A DNA stretch of 55,060 nt from Haloterrigena salina JCM 13891 (GTDB taxonomy: Archaea; Halobacteriota; Halobacteria; Halobacteriales; Natrialbaceae): positions 25,804 to 80,863 of the forward strand of contig NZ_AOIS01000030.1 in NCBI RefSeq assembly GCF_000337495.1. The letters are read 5' to 3'. Of this stretch, positions 7,845-16,649 are shown piece by piece (within the stretch, counting starts at the first letter, position 1; the number at the start of each line of letters is the position of its first letter). The notes below the pieces were generated by a model. That model made no database searches, was not told where the DNA came from, and saw only the letters and a list, made by a program, of their open reading frames with translations. The position numbers were made by a program, and so were the translations under genes.

Positions 7845-9254
7845 ATGCAGCGGAGAGCATTCCTCCGGGCGGGCGGGGCCGCCGGCGCAGTCCTGACCGT
7901 CCCGGGAGCGGCCACCGATTCGGCCGCAGCGACGCCGCGCGCCAATCAAGAGGCCCCCGACTCGTTCGAACCGCTCGGGCAGATCGAGCTATCCGGCGGC
8001 GACCCCGCCGAAGTGGTCGTCGGCGACGACGGCGAGACGGCGTACCTCGCCACTACGTACGGGTTCGCGACTGTCGACCTCGGCGATCCGATCGCGCCGG
8101 AGCCGCTCGCCGAACGAAATCAGCTCGCGGTCGACGGCCGGGAGTTCACGCGGATTTTCGACGTCAAAGTCGACGGCGACCGACTCGCGGTCGTCGGGCC
8201 CGCCGACGAGGGGTTCGGCGAGTTCAACGGGTTCGAACTCTACGACATCAGCGACCCCGCTGACCCCGCGGTCGTCGACCGCTACGAGACCGGTTTCCAC
8301 ATCCATAACTGCTTTTTCGCGGACGAACTGCTGTACGTCGTCAACAACGGCCCCGACGATACCGCGCTCGTCATCTACGACACGAGCGACGACGACACCG
8401 AGGAGGTCGGTCGCTGGTCGCTCCTCGATCACGAGCCCGAGTGGGAAGACGTCTACTGGTACGCCCACTATCTCCACGACGTCACCGTCCGCGACGACCT
8501 CGCGCTCCTCCCGTTCTGGGACGCCGGCACCTATCTGGTGGACGTCAGCGATCCGAGCGCCCCAGAGTACGTCTCGCACGTGCGCGATCCCGACGTCGGC
8601 GACGATCGCAGTTACGGGGGAAGCGAGGCCGTCTACAGCCTGCCGGGTAACGACCACTACGCGGCGGTCGACGACGCCGGCGACCTCCTCGCGGTCGGTC
8701 GCGAGTCCTGGACGACTGGCGGCTCGGCGCCGGACGGTCCGGGTGGAATCGACCTCTACGACGTCACCGATCCGACGGCACCGGACCCGCTGGCGTCGAT
8801 CGAACCGCCCGAAAGCGACGACGCGTCCCGCCGAGGCGGCGAGTGGACGACCGCGCACAACTTCGAGTTGCGCGACGGTCGCCTCTACTCGGCGTGGTAT
8901 CAGGGGGGCATCAAGATCCACGACGTCGGAGACCCCGCCGCGCCCGAGGAACTCGCCCACTGGCGGGCGACCGACGAGGCGGCGCTCTGGACGGCGCGCG
9001 TCGCCAACGACGGCGCGACGGTCGTCGCGAGCAGCACGTCGCGGATCCCCGCCACGGACATCGACGGCGCGCTGTACACGTTCCCGACCGGACTCGGGAG
9101 CGACTTCGAGACGGGCGGCGACGACACCGATGGCGGATCGAACGGCGCTCTCAGCGATCGGGTTCCCGGCTTCGGCGGGCTCGGCGCCGGGGTCGGACTC
9201 GCCGGCGGCGCGGCCGCCCTCGAGTGGATCCGCCGTCGCGACGACGATCGGTGA
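7845..9254 (+). CDS. Tat-exported LVIVD/beta-propeller protein with PGF-CTERM anchor
   Basis: 469 aa. The first residues, MQRRAFLRAGGAAGAVLTVPGAA, form a twin-arginine signal. The body has repeated blades such as FATVDLGDPIAPEPLAE, GFELYDISDPADPAVV, TYLVDVSDPSAPEYVS, GIDLYDVTDPTAPDPL and GIKIHDVGDPAAPEEL, the LVIVD-repeat pattern (about 45 aa per blade) of a cell-surface beta-propeller. After a Thr/Asp-rich linker the C-terminus has VPGFGGLGAGVGLAGG, a hydrophobic helix and RRRDDD. This is the PGF-CTERM layout processed by archaeosortase ArtA and replaced by a lipid anchor. It probably sits on the outer face of the cell membrane. No ligand is known. Confidence 0.85.
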   Translation: MQRRAFLRAGGAAGAVLTVPGAATDSAAATPRANQEAPDSFEPLGQIELSGGDPAEVVVGDDGETAYLATTYGFATVDLGDPIAPEPLAERNQLAVDGREFTRIFDVKVDGDRLAVVGPADEGFGEFNGFELYDISDPADPAVVDRYETGFHIHNCFFADELLYVVNNGPDDTALVIYDTSDDDTEEVGRWSLLDHEPEWEDVYWYAHYLHDVTVRDDLALLPFWDAGTYLVDVSDPSAPEYVSHVRDPDVGDDRSYGGSEAVYSLPGNDHYAAVDDAGDLLAVGRESWTTGGSAPDGPGGIDLYDVTDPTAPDPLASIEPPESDDASRRGGEWTTAHNFELRDGRLYSAWYQGGIKIHDVGDPAAPEELAHWRATDEAALWTARVANDGATVVASSTSRIPATDIDGALYTFPTGLGSDFETGGDDTDGGSNGALSDRVPGFGGLGAGVGLAGGAAALEWIRRRDDDR

Positions 9255-9301
9255 CCGAGCGCGCGCCGCCCCGAAACCGTCAGGAACGATCCTGATAGTA
9301 G

Positions 9302-9341
9302 CTAACACGCGTCAAAACCTTATTCAGCGCTCGCGTGTTAG
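9302..9341. promoter_or_regulatory. 10-bp inverted repeat flanking the nifU-like promoter
   Basis: CTAACACGCG at 9302-9311 and its exact reverse complement CGCGTGTTAG at 9332-9341 are separated by 20 bp holding the TATA-like ACCTTATTC. The ATG follows 9 bp after the right arm. A dimeric regulator bound to both arms would bracket the core promoter. Confidence 0.5.
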
Positions 9342-9349
9342 ACCGACTA

Positions 9350-9739
9350 ATGACTGATTCCGACGCGGTATCCGACGCCGAAGCCGACGGCGAGCCGTCG
9401 CTCCGAGAGCGCGTCGAGACCTGGCTCAGCCGGGAGATGCCGATCATCCAGATGCACGGCGGGACCAGCGCCGTCCGCGAGGTCGACTCCGAGACCGGCG
9501 AGGTCATCATCGAGCTCGGCGGCGGCTGCAAGGGCTGTTCGGTCAGCGACGTCACGACGGGCAACATCGAGGCCGAACTCATCAAGTGGCCCGAGATCGA
9601 CGAGGTCACCGTCCGCGTGCCCGACGCCCGCGAGCAACTCGGCGGTCCAGACCAGGCGGAATCGATCATGGGCGTCGACCGCACGGAGGGCGGCCGCGGC
9701 GACTGGGGCTCCTCGAATCCCGGTAAGGACCACCTCTAA
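9350..9739 (+). CDS. NifU C-terminal domain iron-sulfur scaffold protein
   Basis: 129 aa. After an acidic leader the NifU-like domain reads MPIIQMHGGTSAVREVD, then LGGGCKGCSVSDVTTGNIEAEL. The C-x2-C motif (CKGC, near residue 63) binds a labile Fe-S cluster and passes it to apo-proteins. Length and order fit the stand-alone Nfu family. The C-terminus (EGGRGDWGSSNPGKDHL) is an extension beyond the usual domain. The start at 9350 fits a TATA box about 28 bp upstream. It is probably leaderless and monocistronic. Confidence 0.88.
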   Translation: MTDSDAVSDAEADGEPSLRERVETWLSREMPIIQMHGGTSAVREVDSETGEVIIELGGGCKGCSVSDVTTGNIEAELIKWPEIDEVTVRVPDAREQLGGPDQAESIMGVDRTEGGRGDWGSSNPGKDHL

Positions 9740-10294
9740 GTCGACGCCTTCGCTCTTTGTCCTCGTTTTGCGCGTCGCGTTTGATCGATCGAGTCGCAAC
9801 GGCTTTCCACACAAGTACTCCTCGAGACCCCGTCGAACGGATCGGTTTGACGGCTCTTACAGCTGTGTGTGCGGCATCTACGAAGTCGCGCGCCTTGTCC
9901 CGCAGCCGCCAGCAACGGTGGCGAGCCTCGAGTACTGCTCCGCGCGCTCGAGTGGATCAGCCAAGGGTGATAGGACTATCCTGCGTAGTCGTCAGCCACC
10001 ACTGTCCAAGCCTGTGGTTGGCTTTCCAGGAGCGGCGTCTAACGGTACGGAGCGGCGGAGGGCCGTCCGGAACGATCGAACGGGTGGTTCGACTATCGAA
10101 ACCGTCTGCTCGAGCCGCGTCGACCGCGCCGCCGTCTGCCGTGTGGGGACCGCCGCGCCGGACCTTTCGGTCCGTGTGAACGCTCAGCAAACCGCAAGAG
10201 GGCGTCGGGTTCGGCTGAATACGCTTTCGAAATGGTTTTAACCGCAACGAGCCAAAGAGACCGATATAAGCGCCTCTGCGCGTGAGCTACAACA
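9740..10294. other. Intergenic region, 555 bp, with tuf promoter
   Basis: I find no tRNA, no repeat and no reading frame with protein-like composition. The right end holds the promoter of the EF-1alpha gene. GATATAAG near 10262-10269 lies about 30 bp before the ATG, and GGTTTTAACC near 10233-10242 is a possible second TATA element further upstream. The rest (9740-10220) is unexplained. Confidence 0.5.
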
Positions 10295-11557
10295 ATGAGC
10301 GACCAACACCAGAACCTGGCCATCATCGGCCACGTTGACCACGGGAAGAGTACGCTCGTGGGACGACTCCTCTACGAGACGGGGAGCGTACCCGAGCACG
10401 TCATCGAACAGCACCGAGAAGAGGCCGAGGAGAAGGGCAAGGGCGGCTTCGAGTTCGCCTACGTCATGGACAACCTCGCCGAAGAGCGAGAGCGCGGTGT
10501 CACCATCGACATCGCCCACCAGGAGTTCTCGACGGACGCCTACGACTTCACCATCGTCGACTGTCCGGGCCACCGAGACTTCGTGAAGAACATGATCACG
10601 GGCGCATCCCAGGCGGACAACGCCGTCCTCGTCGTCGCCGCTGACGACGGTGTCGCGCCCCAGACCCAGGAGCACGTCTTCCTGGCTCGTACCCTCGGTA
10701 TCGACGAGCTCATCGTCGGCATCAACAAGATGGACATCGTCGACTACGAGGAGTCGACGTACAACGAGGTCGTCGAGGAAGTGACCCAGCTGCTCAAGCA
10801 GGTCCAGTTCAACACCGACGACGCTTCGTTCATCCCGATCTCGGCGTTCGAGGGCGACAACATCGCCGAGCGCTCGGACAACACGCCCTGGTACGACGGC
10901 GAAATCCTCCTCGAGGCACTCAACGACCTGCCGGAGCCGGAGCCGCCGACGGACGCGCCGCTTCGACTCCCGATTCAGGACGTTTACACCATCTCCGGTA
11001 TCGGTACCGTCCCCGTCGGACGTATCGAGACCGGACTCCTGAACACCGGCGACAACGTCTCCTTCCAGCCCAGCGACGTGGGCGGCGAAGTGAAGACGAT
11101 CGAGATGCACCACGAAGAGGTGCCCAAAGCGGAGCCCGGTGACAACGTCGGATTCAACGTCCGCGGCATCGGCAAGGACGACATCCGACGCGGTGACGTC
11201 TGTGGCCCCGCCGACGACCCGCCGAGCGTCGCCGAGACGTTCCAGGCCCAGATCGTCGTCATGCAGCACCCGTCCGTGATCACGGCCGGTTACACGCCGG
11301 TCTTCCACGCCCACACGGCCCAGGTCGCCTGTACGATCGAGTCCATCGACAAGAAGATGGACCCCTCGAGCGGCGAGGTTGCCGAGGAGAACCCCGACTT
11401 CATCCAGTCGGGCGACGCTGCTGTGGTCACCATCCGACCGCAGAAGCCCCTCAGCATCGAGCCGTCCAGCGAGATTCCCGAACTCGGGAGCTTCGCCATC
11501 CGCGACATGGGTCAGACCATCGCGGCCGGGAAGGTCCTCGACGTCCACGAGAAATAA
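10295..11557 (+). CDS. tuf: Translation elongation factor EF-1 alpha
   Basis: 420 aa, typical archaeal length. The GTPase motifs are in order: G1 GHVDHGKST (residues 12-20), G3 DCPGHRD near 89, G4 NKMD near 146 and G5 SAF near 184. Domains II and III follow ([37 protein letters not shown]). The protein delivers aminoacyl-tRNA to the ribosome in the cytoplasm. Its stop codon is followed directly by the ATG of rpsJ, the conserved archaeal tuf-rpsJ pair, so both are read from one mRNA. Confidence 0.98.
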   Translation: MSDQHQNLAIIGHVDHGKSTLVGRLLYETGSVPEHVIEQHREEAEEKGKGGFEFAYVMDNLAEERERGVTIDIAHQEFSTDAYDFTIVDCPGHRDFVKNMITGASQADNAVLVVAADDGVAPQTQEHVFLARTLGIDELIVGINKMDIVDYEESTYNEVVEEVTQLLKQVQFNTDDASFIPISAFEGDNIAERSDNTPWYDGEILLEALNDLPEPEPPTDAPLRLPIQDVYTISGIGTVPVGRIETGLLNTGDNVSFQPSDVGGEVKTIEMHHEEVPKAEPGDNVGFNVRGIGKDDIRRGDVCGPADDPPSVAETFQAQIVVMQHPSVITAGYTPVFHAHTAQVACTIESIDKKMDPSSGEVAEENPDFIQSGDAAVVTIRPQKPLSIEPSSEIPELGSFAIRDMGQTIAAGKVLDVHEK

Positions 11558-11866
11558 ATGCAGCAGGCACGCGTTCGACTCGCGGGTACGAGTCCAGACG
11601 ACTTAGACGACATCTGCGACGACGTCCGCGAGATCGCGAACAACACCGGCGTCAACCTGAGCGGTCCGATCCCGCTGCCGACGAAGACCCTCGAGGTCCC
11701 GACCCGGAAGTCGCCTGACGGCGAGGGCACCGCGACGTGGGAGCACTGGGAGATGCGCGTCCACAAGCGCCTGATCGATCTGGACGCCGACGAACGCGCA
11801 CTCCGTCAGCTCATGCGCATTCAGGTGCCGAACGACGTTTCGATCGAGATCGTCCTCGAAGACTGA
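11558..11866 (+). CDS. rpsJ: 30S ribosomal protein S10
   Basis: 102 aa, full length for the family. [24 protein letters not shown] at the start, [20 protein letters not shown] in the exposed loop and [30 protein letters not shown] at the end are S10 signatures. It belongs to the small-subunit head near S14 and S3. The ATG follows the tuf TAA with no spacer, showing transcriptional and probably translational coupling. Confidence 0.97.
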   Translation: MQQARVRLAGTSPDDLDDICDDVREIANNTGVNLSGPIPLPTKTLEVPTRKSPDGEGTATWEHWEMRVHKRLIDLDADERALRQLMRIQVPNDVSIEIVLED

Positions 11867-12154
11867 CGATCGCGGTTGCGGTTGCGGTTTTCGCCGTTTC
11901 GTTCGTTCGGTAGCGGTGCAGCCGTCGAGAGTATCGAGAGCGGTGAGTCAGCGACGCTACGGCGCCGGTTTCTCTCGAGTGCACTCCGACCATCACTGCT
12001 TCTGCTTCGTTCGACCGACTCCGACTCGAGCGGACCGAAGCGGCCGTGGTGTCGATTTCCCGTCGCCGGATTACCACCGGCGCTCACAGTAGGCAATCCA
12101 TAGCCGTCGGTGTCGACGCGGACACTTTTGGGGGGCGCGGTCCCACTAGTCCTT

Positions 12155-12847
12155 ATGGCAGATCGCTCGTCGCGGTCGGGGATCGGGATGCGATCGGGGA
12201 CCGGCGCCGAATCACCGGCCGACGACTCGAGTAGTCCGATCGTCGATCTGCTCGCCGTCTTCGTCGTCGTCTTCGTCCTCCAGCAGGTGGCGGCGCTGCT
12301 CAGCGTCGGGCTGATGGCCGGCCTGTTCGTCCTAGCGCCGCCGCTGTCGACGAACCCGTGGACGGTCGTGACGAGCGTCTACGCCCACGGCGGCGTCGGC
12401 CATCTGGTCTCGAACAGCCTCGCGTTGATCGTCTTCGGCTGGCCGGTCGCACGCGCGACGACGCGGCTCCGATTTCACGCGTTTTTCGCGGTGACGGGTG
12501 CGATCGCCGGCGTCGCCCAGATCCTCCTCACGAACGTCGCGGCGTTGGTGACCCCGGTTCCCGCGACGGGCGGCGTGCTCGGCGCCAGCGGCGCGGTCTT
12601 CGCCCTGCTGGGCTACCTGATCGCCTCGAACCGGCTGTCGGCCAGCCTGGCCTCGTTCGTCGAGGTCCCCGCGTGGCTGTCGGGGCTGGTGTTCCTCGGA
12701 CTCGCGATCGCCGTCACGATGGCCACCGCCTCGCCGGGGGTCGCTCTGCTCGCACACTTCACCGGCCTGTTGCTCGGCCTGGCGGCCGGCCGCGCTCGAG
12801 TCCTCAACGTCGGCTCCCCGTCGCGGTCGGGGTCCGCGCGACTCTGA
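12155..12847 (+). CDS. Rhomboid family intramembrane serine protease
   Basis: 230 aa with six hydrophobic segments after a polar N-tail of about 28 residues. The catalytic serine is Ser145 in GASGAVFALLGY, and the partner His is His201 in LLAHFTGLLLG, the G-x-S-G and A-H-x3-G/L signatures of rhomboids. HGGVGHLVSNSLALIVFG near residue 78 matches the H-x3-H-x2-N motif of TM2. It cleaves membrane-anchored proteins within the bilayer. The start at 12155 was chosen over an ATG 45 bp upstream because the acidic cytoplasmic tail of haloarchaeal rhomboids usually begins with MADRSS-like sequence. Its substrate is unknown. Confidence 0.9.
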   Translation: MADRSSRSGIGMRSGTGAESPADDSSSPIVDLLAVFVVVFVLQQVAALLSVGLMAGLFVLAPPLSTNPWTVVTSVYAHGGVGHLVSNSLALIVFGWPVARATTRLRFHAFFAVTGAIAGVAQILLTNVAALVTPVPATGGVLGASGAVFALLGYLIASNRLSASLASFVEVPAWLSGLVFLGLAIAVTMATASPGVALLAHFTGLLLGLAAGRARVLNVGSPSRSGSARL

Positions 12848-12912
12848 GACGCGACGGCCGCGAGTCGGTCGCGGGAGACAAGGTATTTTTCCGACCTGTT
12901 CGTACAGAACGT

Positions 12913-13269
12913 ATGGCACCGACTCAGGTCCAGCGGGCGATCGACGTCGCCGAGCGGGAGCTCAACCTCGCGTGGACGGCCGTCGCCGCCGTCATCCTCC
13001 TCTTTGCGGGTCGACTGCTCCTCGAGGGAACCGCCTCGCTCTCCCGGACCGCGGCCCTGCTCGCCTACGCTGGCGTCGTGACCGCGAGCGCGTTCGTCCG
13101 CGTCCGGCGGTGGGCCGGCATCTGGTTTCTCTGGGCGGCCTTCGCGGCCCACTTCGCGCTGACGTTCTCGGCGGCCGGAATGGTGACCGTCGCGCTCGTG
13201 CTCCTGCTTGCCGCCGGCGTGTTGGCGGTGTTGGGCGTGCAGGACGTTCGTGGTGTACTCGAGCGGTGA
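12913..13269 (+). CDS. Small four-helix membrane protein
   Basis: 118 aa, no family recognised. After a short amphipathic start (APTQVQRAIDVAERELNLAW) there are about four hydrophobic segments: AVAAVILLFAGRLLL, TAALLAYAGVVTASAFV, GIWFLWAAFAAHFALTFSA and TVALVLLLAAGVLAVLGV. It has no catalytic motif. A T-rich stretch near 12879-12889 (GGTATTTTTCC) is a plausible TATA element about 30 bp before the ATG. It lies between the rhomboid gene and the tRNA-Ala gene that starts the accessory region. Confidence 0.7.
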   Translation: MAPTQVQRAIDVAERELNLAWTAVAAVILLFAGRLLLEGTASLSRTAALLAYAGVVTASAFVRVRRWAGIWFLWAAFAAHFALTFSAAGMVTVALVLLLAAGVLAVLGVQDVRGVLER

Positions 13270-13356
13270 TCGGGTGGCGACTCGAGCGTGGGGACGGCTG
13301 TCGCGCCGCTTCCGAAACACAAGCTACAAATAGAAACCCCGGTTAGAAAGGGGCGA

Positions 13357-13428
13357 GGGCTCGTAGATCAGTGGCAGATCGCTTCCTTCGCAAGGAAGAG
13401 GCCCCGGGTTCAAATCCCGGCGAGTCCA
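13357..13428 (+). tRNA. tRNA-Ala (CGC)
   Basis: Acceptor arms GGGCTCG and CGAGTCC pair with one G-T, with discriminator A at 13428. The anticodon stem CTTCC/GGAAG holds the loop TTCGCAA, giving anticodon CGC (alanine, codon GCG). The T arm CCGGG-TTCAAAT-CCCGG is intact. There is no intron and the CCA is not encoded beyond the acceptor. The 3' end is the core of the direct repeats that frame the neighbouring island. Confidence 0.95.
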
Positions 13429-13701
13429 TTTCCTTCCGCTCACTACGTTCGCTCCAGTCACTGGACTCGCCGTAGTCACACTCGCTTCGCTCGCGTGACT
13501 CCCGGCGAGTCCACAGTTGTGTTGAGAGATTTCACCTCGAGGCGAAGTCTGACTGTTGGTGGCGACGCTGTAGGACGGGTGCGTGTCCACTTCCGAGATC
13601 GTTGCCCGCGATTGCCGATCTCGCCGACTTCGTCTCGGATGATCAGCGCGATTCTCGTGTCCCGCGAGGAACTGTGAGTGCTCGTCAAGTTCGACGGCCA
13701 G
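13416..13701 (+). repeat. Long direct repeat, copy 1 (next to the tRNA)
   Basis: About 285 bp starting in the tRNA-Ala 3' end, matching 16895-17180 with scattered substitutions and small indels. Inside it the tRNA-end core occurs again at 13501-13513 in direct orientation, and GGACTCGCCG at 13463-13472 is the core inverted. The repeat thus contains nested attachment-like sites. Confidence 0.85.
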
Positions 13702-13911
13702 GACGAACCGCGACGAATGCGGATCGATACAATCCTCTCACGGCTGAAGGCCGATAGCTTCGAGAACGTCGGCACGATCGCTGCTGAGGCCCTCGAGAAG
13801 TGGTCGAAGTCAGGGAACGATCCGACGATCCTCCGCGGCGCCGAGTTGACCTGGAAGACTCCCGGCGGCGGAACGGAGACCGGATTCGTCGGCGCCGTCG
13901 CCGATCGGTGA
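13678..13911 (+). CDS. Hypothetical small protein inside the island
   Basis: 77 aa (GTG start). The sequence begins LVKFDGQDEPRRMRIDTIL, continues with a helical part LKADSFENVGTIAAEALEKWSKSG and ends TWKTPGGGTETGFVGAVADR. Its first codons lie in the long direct repeat. The second repeat copy has the same first eight or so codons but then diverges, so it may be a composite or truncated gene. No family recognised. Confidence 0.4.
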   Translation: MLVKFDGQDEPRRMRIDTILSRLKADSFENVGTIAAEALEKWSKSGNDPTILRGAELTWKTPGGGTETGFVGAVADR

Positions 13912-14057
13912 ATCGGCCCGAGTAGTGGCAACACTACCCCGTCACTTCATTTAGACAACCACAGTTTCGTTAGCAGCTGATTTTCACAAGTTCCGTTGTA
14001 TTCGCTCACTCGAGGGCGGGGTCGGCGCCGCAATCGCACCGCAACGCCGCGGGGTCG

Positions 14058-14100
14058 TTTCGCGCTTCGCGCGAAAGCCCCCTTGGCGGGTGTCGCCAAG
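14058..14100. terminator. Two adjacent hairpins at the island's AT-rich border
   Basis: TTTCGCG...CGCGAAA at 14058-14076 and CTTGGCG-GGTGT-CGCCAAG at 14082-14100, followed by an A-rich run and the start of the AT-rich segment. They may terminate transcription from the left or mark an element end. Confidence 0.35.
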
Positions 14101-14210
14101 GCGACAGCGCCAAAAAATTACAGTACCCCTCCCCCACCTCTGCATGCTGAACTCCAGTTGATCCACTCGAAATAACGGTCAAGTTGGTTACAAAGTGCTG
14201 CAATCATTAG

Positions 14211-14220
14211 GTTTATCATA
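14211..14220 (+). promoter_or_regulatory. TATA box of the DUF4145-like gene
   Basis: GTTTATCATA lies 23-32 bp before the ATG at 14243, the normal spacing for a leaderless archaeal transcript. This supports 14243 as the start rather than a longer frame opening before the TATA box. Confidence 0.55.
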
Positions 14221-14242
14221 TGTCATTCAAGACTGCTTTCTA

Positions 14243-15475
14243 ATGGCTGTTGACTCAACTCAATCACTCATCGCTCAATTTGCAGGATTCGTATCTTCAA
14301 AAGACATTTCGAAGGAGGATTGGGAAATCATTACAAAAGAGTTTGGAGTTTACGACACCGCTACTGATACTGAGAGGTTTTTTAGAAGTTGGTATTTTGA
14401 CGATGATGATAAAGCCCTCAGGACTACTAACTTTCTAGAAGGTATTCATGAAGAAGATAAAGAGTTGACAATGTCGCTTATTAGCCGAGTCTATAATCGT
14501 GTAGGCCCAGCGAGTGATGACGAGTTTGAAGAATATCCAATGATTGAGGCTATTGAAGATGATATAGATGACGAGGTTTCATTAGTCAACCGCGTCGCGT
14601 ACAATTCAGAACCGTTTATCGAAATAGATAATTTACCAGAGTCTTTTTACCCGAAATTATTGGACGAGATTAACTCTTGCTATCAGAATGGATCATATAC
14701 AGCGGCCTTAATTCTTTGTCGGAAATTGTTAGAAAATGCTTCAATAGATGCTTTACGTGCGAGGTTCGGAATCAAGAAAGGCAAACATCTATTCTTTAAC
14801 GAAGATAGAAGACAATTTGTACAGTTTAGCACCTTGATATCAAACCTGAAAACAGAGATTGATAATTTCAAACCACTATCTGACGGAGCAGACCAAGAAC
14901 TAATTCGACAACTCCATGAAATTCGACACCAGTCAAATGCCGGCGCGCATTCTTTAGAGACCGATATCACTAAAGAAGAGATTGACGAATACAAACATTC
15001 TATTGAAAGAGCAGCTACTATATTGTTTGATCTTCGGACAAAAGCATTTGATGAGGAAAATATATCTCCGAAATCTGAATCACAAGATGATCAGACAAGT
15101 TCCACTGGATTGGATAAGGAAGATTTTCAGGTATCTGACTCTGAGATGCTTAAGAAATATCAAGACAACATCGGAACTCTATTTAGATTCTCAGATAAGG
15201 GTGATTTACACATAAATGAGAGGGATACTCTCTCACTCGAAGATAAAATAATAATCCATTTTATAGCGTATCAATATGCATCTGAGGTAGAATTGGTAGA
15301 ATCGCCAGTTGTTAGCGTAAATGATTTAATTGAATCGTATAATTCAGACATGGGTGAAATCTGGGGAGTGATCAATGATATAGATTGTCTTAGAAATATT
15401 GATAAGGAAAATGGTGAATTTTCATTTAATGTACAAATGCTTCCGGAAGTGATATCTCGGATAACAGAACGCTAG
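14243..15475 (+). CDS. AT-rich DUF4145/HEPN-like protein of unknown function
   Basis: 410 aa and markedly AT-rich compared with everything around it, a sign of transfer. Residues 1-125 are acidic with no recognised fold. Residues about 135-265 resemble DUF4145 of the HEPN superfamily: YPKLLDEINSCYQNGSYTAALILCRKLLEN, then HEIRHQSNAGAHSLE with the conserved R-x-N-x-G-AH pattern (228-236). Residues about 325-410 (LSLEDKIIIHFIAYQYA to the end) look like a winged-helix domain. DUF4145 proteins are often tied to restriction or other defence proteins, so a defence role is a reasonable guess, no more. The start rests on the TATA box at 14211. It is alone on its strand segment and has no partner enzyme beside it. 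Confidence 0.7.
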   Translation: MAVDSTQSLIAQFAGFVSSKDISKEDWEIITKEFGVYDTATDTERFFRSWYFDDDDKALRTTNFLEGIHEEDKELTMSLISRVYNRVGPASDDEFEEYPMIEAIEDDIDDEVSLVNRVAYNSEPFIEIDNLPESFYPKLLDEINSCYQNGSYTAALILCRKLLENASIDALRARFGIKKGKHLFFNEDRRQFVQFSTLISNLKTEIDNFKPLSDGADQELIRQLHEIRHQSNAGAHSLETDITKEEIDEYKHSIERAATILFDLRTKAFDEENISPKSESQDDQTSSTGLDKEDFQVSDSEMLKKYQDNIGTLFRFSDKGDLHINERDTLSLEDKIIIHFIAYQYASEVELVESPVVSVNDLIESYNSDMGEIWGVINDIDCLRNIDKENGEFSFNVQMLPEVISRITER

Positions 15476-15627
15476 TCCGATATCAGTCTACTCCCTGCGG
15501 TTGTACGTCTCGAAGAGTGATTTCCTCGATATGAACACGAACCGAGTATCTTCCGTGTTCATATTCGGCCCATCGCCCACGAGATCGCCCCAGCCACAGC
15601 ACCGATCACGGCGGGTCCGATCCCCTC

Positions 15628-15637
15628 TTTATAAACT
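15628..15637 (+). promoter_or_regulatory. TATA box for the small accessory gene
   Basis: CTTTATAAAC lies about 55-64 bp upstream of the ATG at 15692, which predicts a leader of roughly 30 nt. It is the only strong AT element in this short gap. Confidence 0.4.
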
Positions 15638-15691
15638 AAGACCGCTCGAGTGAACCGAAAAAACTAGGATAGGCGGGTTGTGTTCACGGCC

Positions 15692-15982
15692 ATGTCTCAC
15701 AACGAGACGCCCGGGTCGGTTCGAATCCGGACCGACGACGGGAACGAATGGCAATTCGACGCAATCCAGAAAGCCGCCCAGTTCTACGACTGTAACCGGA
15801 GTAACGCTATCGCATTCGCCTGCGAAGACGTCGGCACGCTCGTCTCCGCGGCCCAGGCCGTCCTCGAGCGCGAGGACCTGACTCGTGAACAGCGCCGAGA
15901 GATCGCCGAGACACTCTCCACTCGAGCGGTACAGTTCGAGGTCGACACGTCGGTCGCAGTGACGACGAAAGGCCAAATGTAA
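15692..15982 (+). CDS. Small haloarchaeal accessory protein
   Basis: 96 aa. The sequence SVRIRTDDGNEWQFDAIQKAAQFYDCNRSNAIAFACEDV, followed by VLEREDLTREQRREIAETLSTRAVQFEVDTSVAV, resembles a small protein family that I recall from haloarchaeal plasmids and integrated elements, apparently an unnamed DUF (possibly DUF7692). It may be a ribbon-helix-helix-like or antitoxin-like regulator, judging by size and charge, but this is inference. GC-rich codon use contrasts with the AT-rich gene just upstream, so the island is a mosaic. ATG at 15692 (MSHNETPG) is preferred over one 12 bp upstream. Confidence 0.65.
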   Translation: MSHNETPGSVRIRTDDGNEWQFDAIQKAAQFYDCNRSNAIAFACEDVGTLVSAAQAVLEREDLTREQRREIAETLSTRAVQFEVDTSVAVTTKGQM

Positions 15983-16090
15983 TCACCGTTTCTTGATTCA
16001 GCGCAGGATCTGAAACTCGTGTTCAGTGTAGTTGGCGCAGGTATCGGTCAGTACAGAATCTGAAAATCTGGTTTTAACACATGCGGTTTT

Positions 16091-16528
16091 TCAACCGACT
16101 ATCGGTGTAGTTCGGTCGTCATTGTTGTCGCGCCGTGCGCCAACACTGAGGGCTATCGCAGCAGTCAGCAACCCCAGTGCTGAGGCCATGAAGAACCATC
16201 CTAACCAGAGACTCAAGACGGAGAGCCCTACGCCAACAATCGCGGTTCCCCATGTTATCCGCCGGCGGTTAGTCCATGTCGCAACGCCGCCGATAGCAAC
16301 GAGGCCTAAGAGAAGCGTTGCCCAGAAGAACAGTGTGGATGCGTCGCCACCAGTCCCTCCAACAAGGTAGTTAATACCCGATACGCAGCCTTCGGCCCCT
16401 CCGCTTGTCTGGCAGGAGACTGGGCCGAATGTACCCATTAGATAGAGAAATCCGTACGTCCCTGTTAGACCAGCCACCCCTGAAGCGATTCGGGCGACAC
16501 GTTGGGGACCATCTGTTGTGTTAGCCAT
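16091..16528 (-). CDS. Haloarchaeal membrane protein in the island
   Basis: 145 aa with four hydrophobic segments: ARIASGVAGLTGTYGFLYLMGTF, STLFFWATLLLGLVAIGGVATW, ITWGTAIVGVGLSVLSLWLGWFF and SALGLLTAAIALSVGA. A loop with two cysteines (SCQTSGGAEGC) lies between TM1 and TM2, probably outside the cell. No family or function recognised. Base composition is intermediate between the AT-rich gene and the chromosome. It runs opposite to its neighbours. Confidence 0.65.
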   Translation of the reverse strand: MANTTDGPQRVARIASGVAGLTGTYGFLYLMGTFGPVSCQTSGGAEGCVSGINYLVGGTGGDASTLFFWATLLLGLVAIGGVATWTNRRRITWGTAIVGVGLSVLSLWLGWFFMASALGLLTAAIALSVGARRDNNDDRTTPIVG

Positions 16529-16649
16529 ATAGAATTATTTGTGAGATAAGGACTTTAACCTTCTCCAGAGACGGATGTAGTTCACTAAGTACGCAGCTGT
16601 AGTTACCGAAAAAGTGATCGCGTTGCTCTCTTCTGAAGTCGTCAGAAGT

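Noticed and set aside
9740-10220. Several open frames on both strands upstream of tuf
   Set aside because: None has a plausible start, codon bias or protein-like composition. They reflect few stops in GC-rich DNA.
13324-13590. An 88-codon minus-strand frame over the tRNA-Ala gene
   Set aside because: It is the reverse complement of a tRNA (RRDLNPGPLPCEG is the usual false peptide from a tRNA T arm) and of the repeat.
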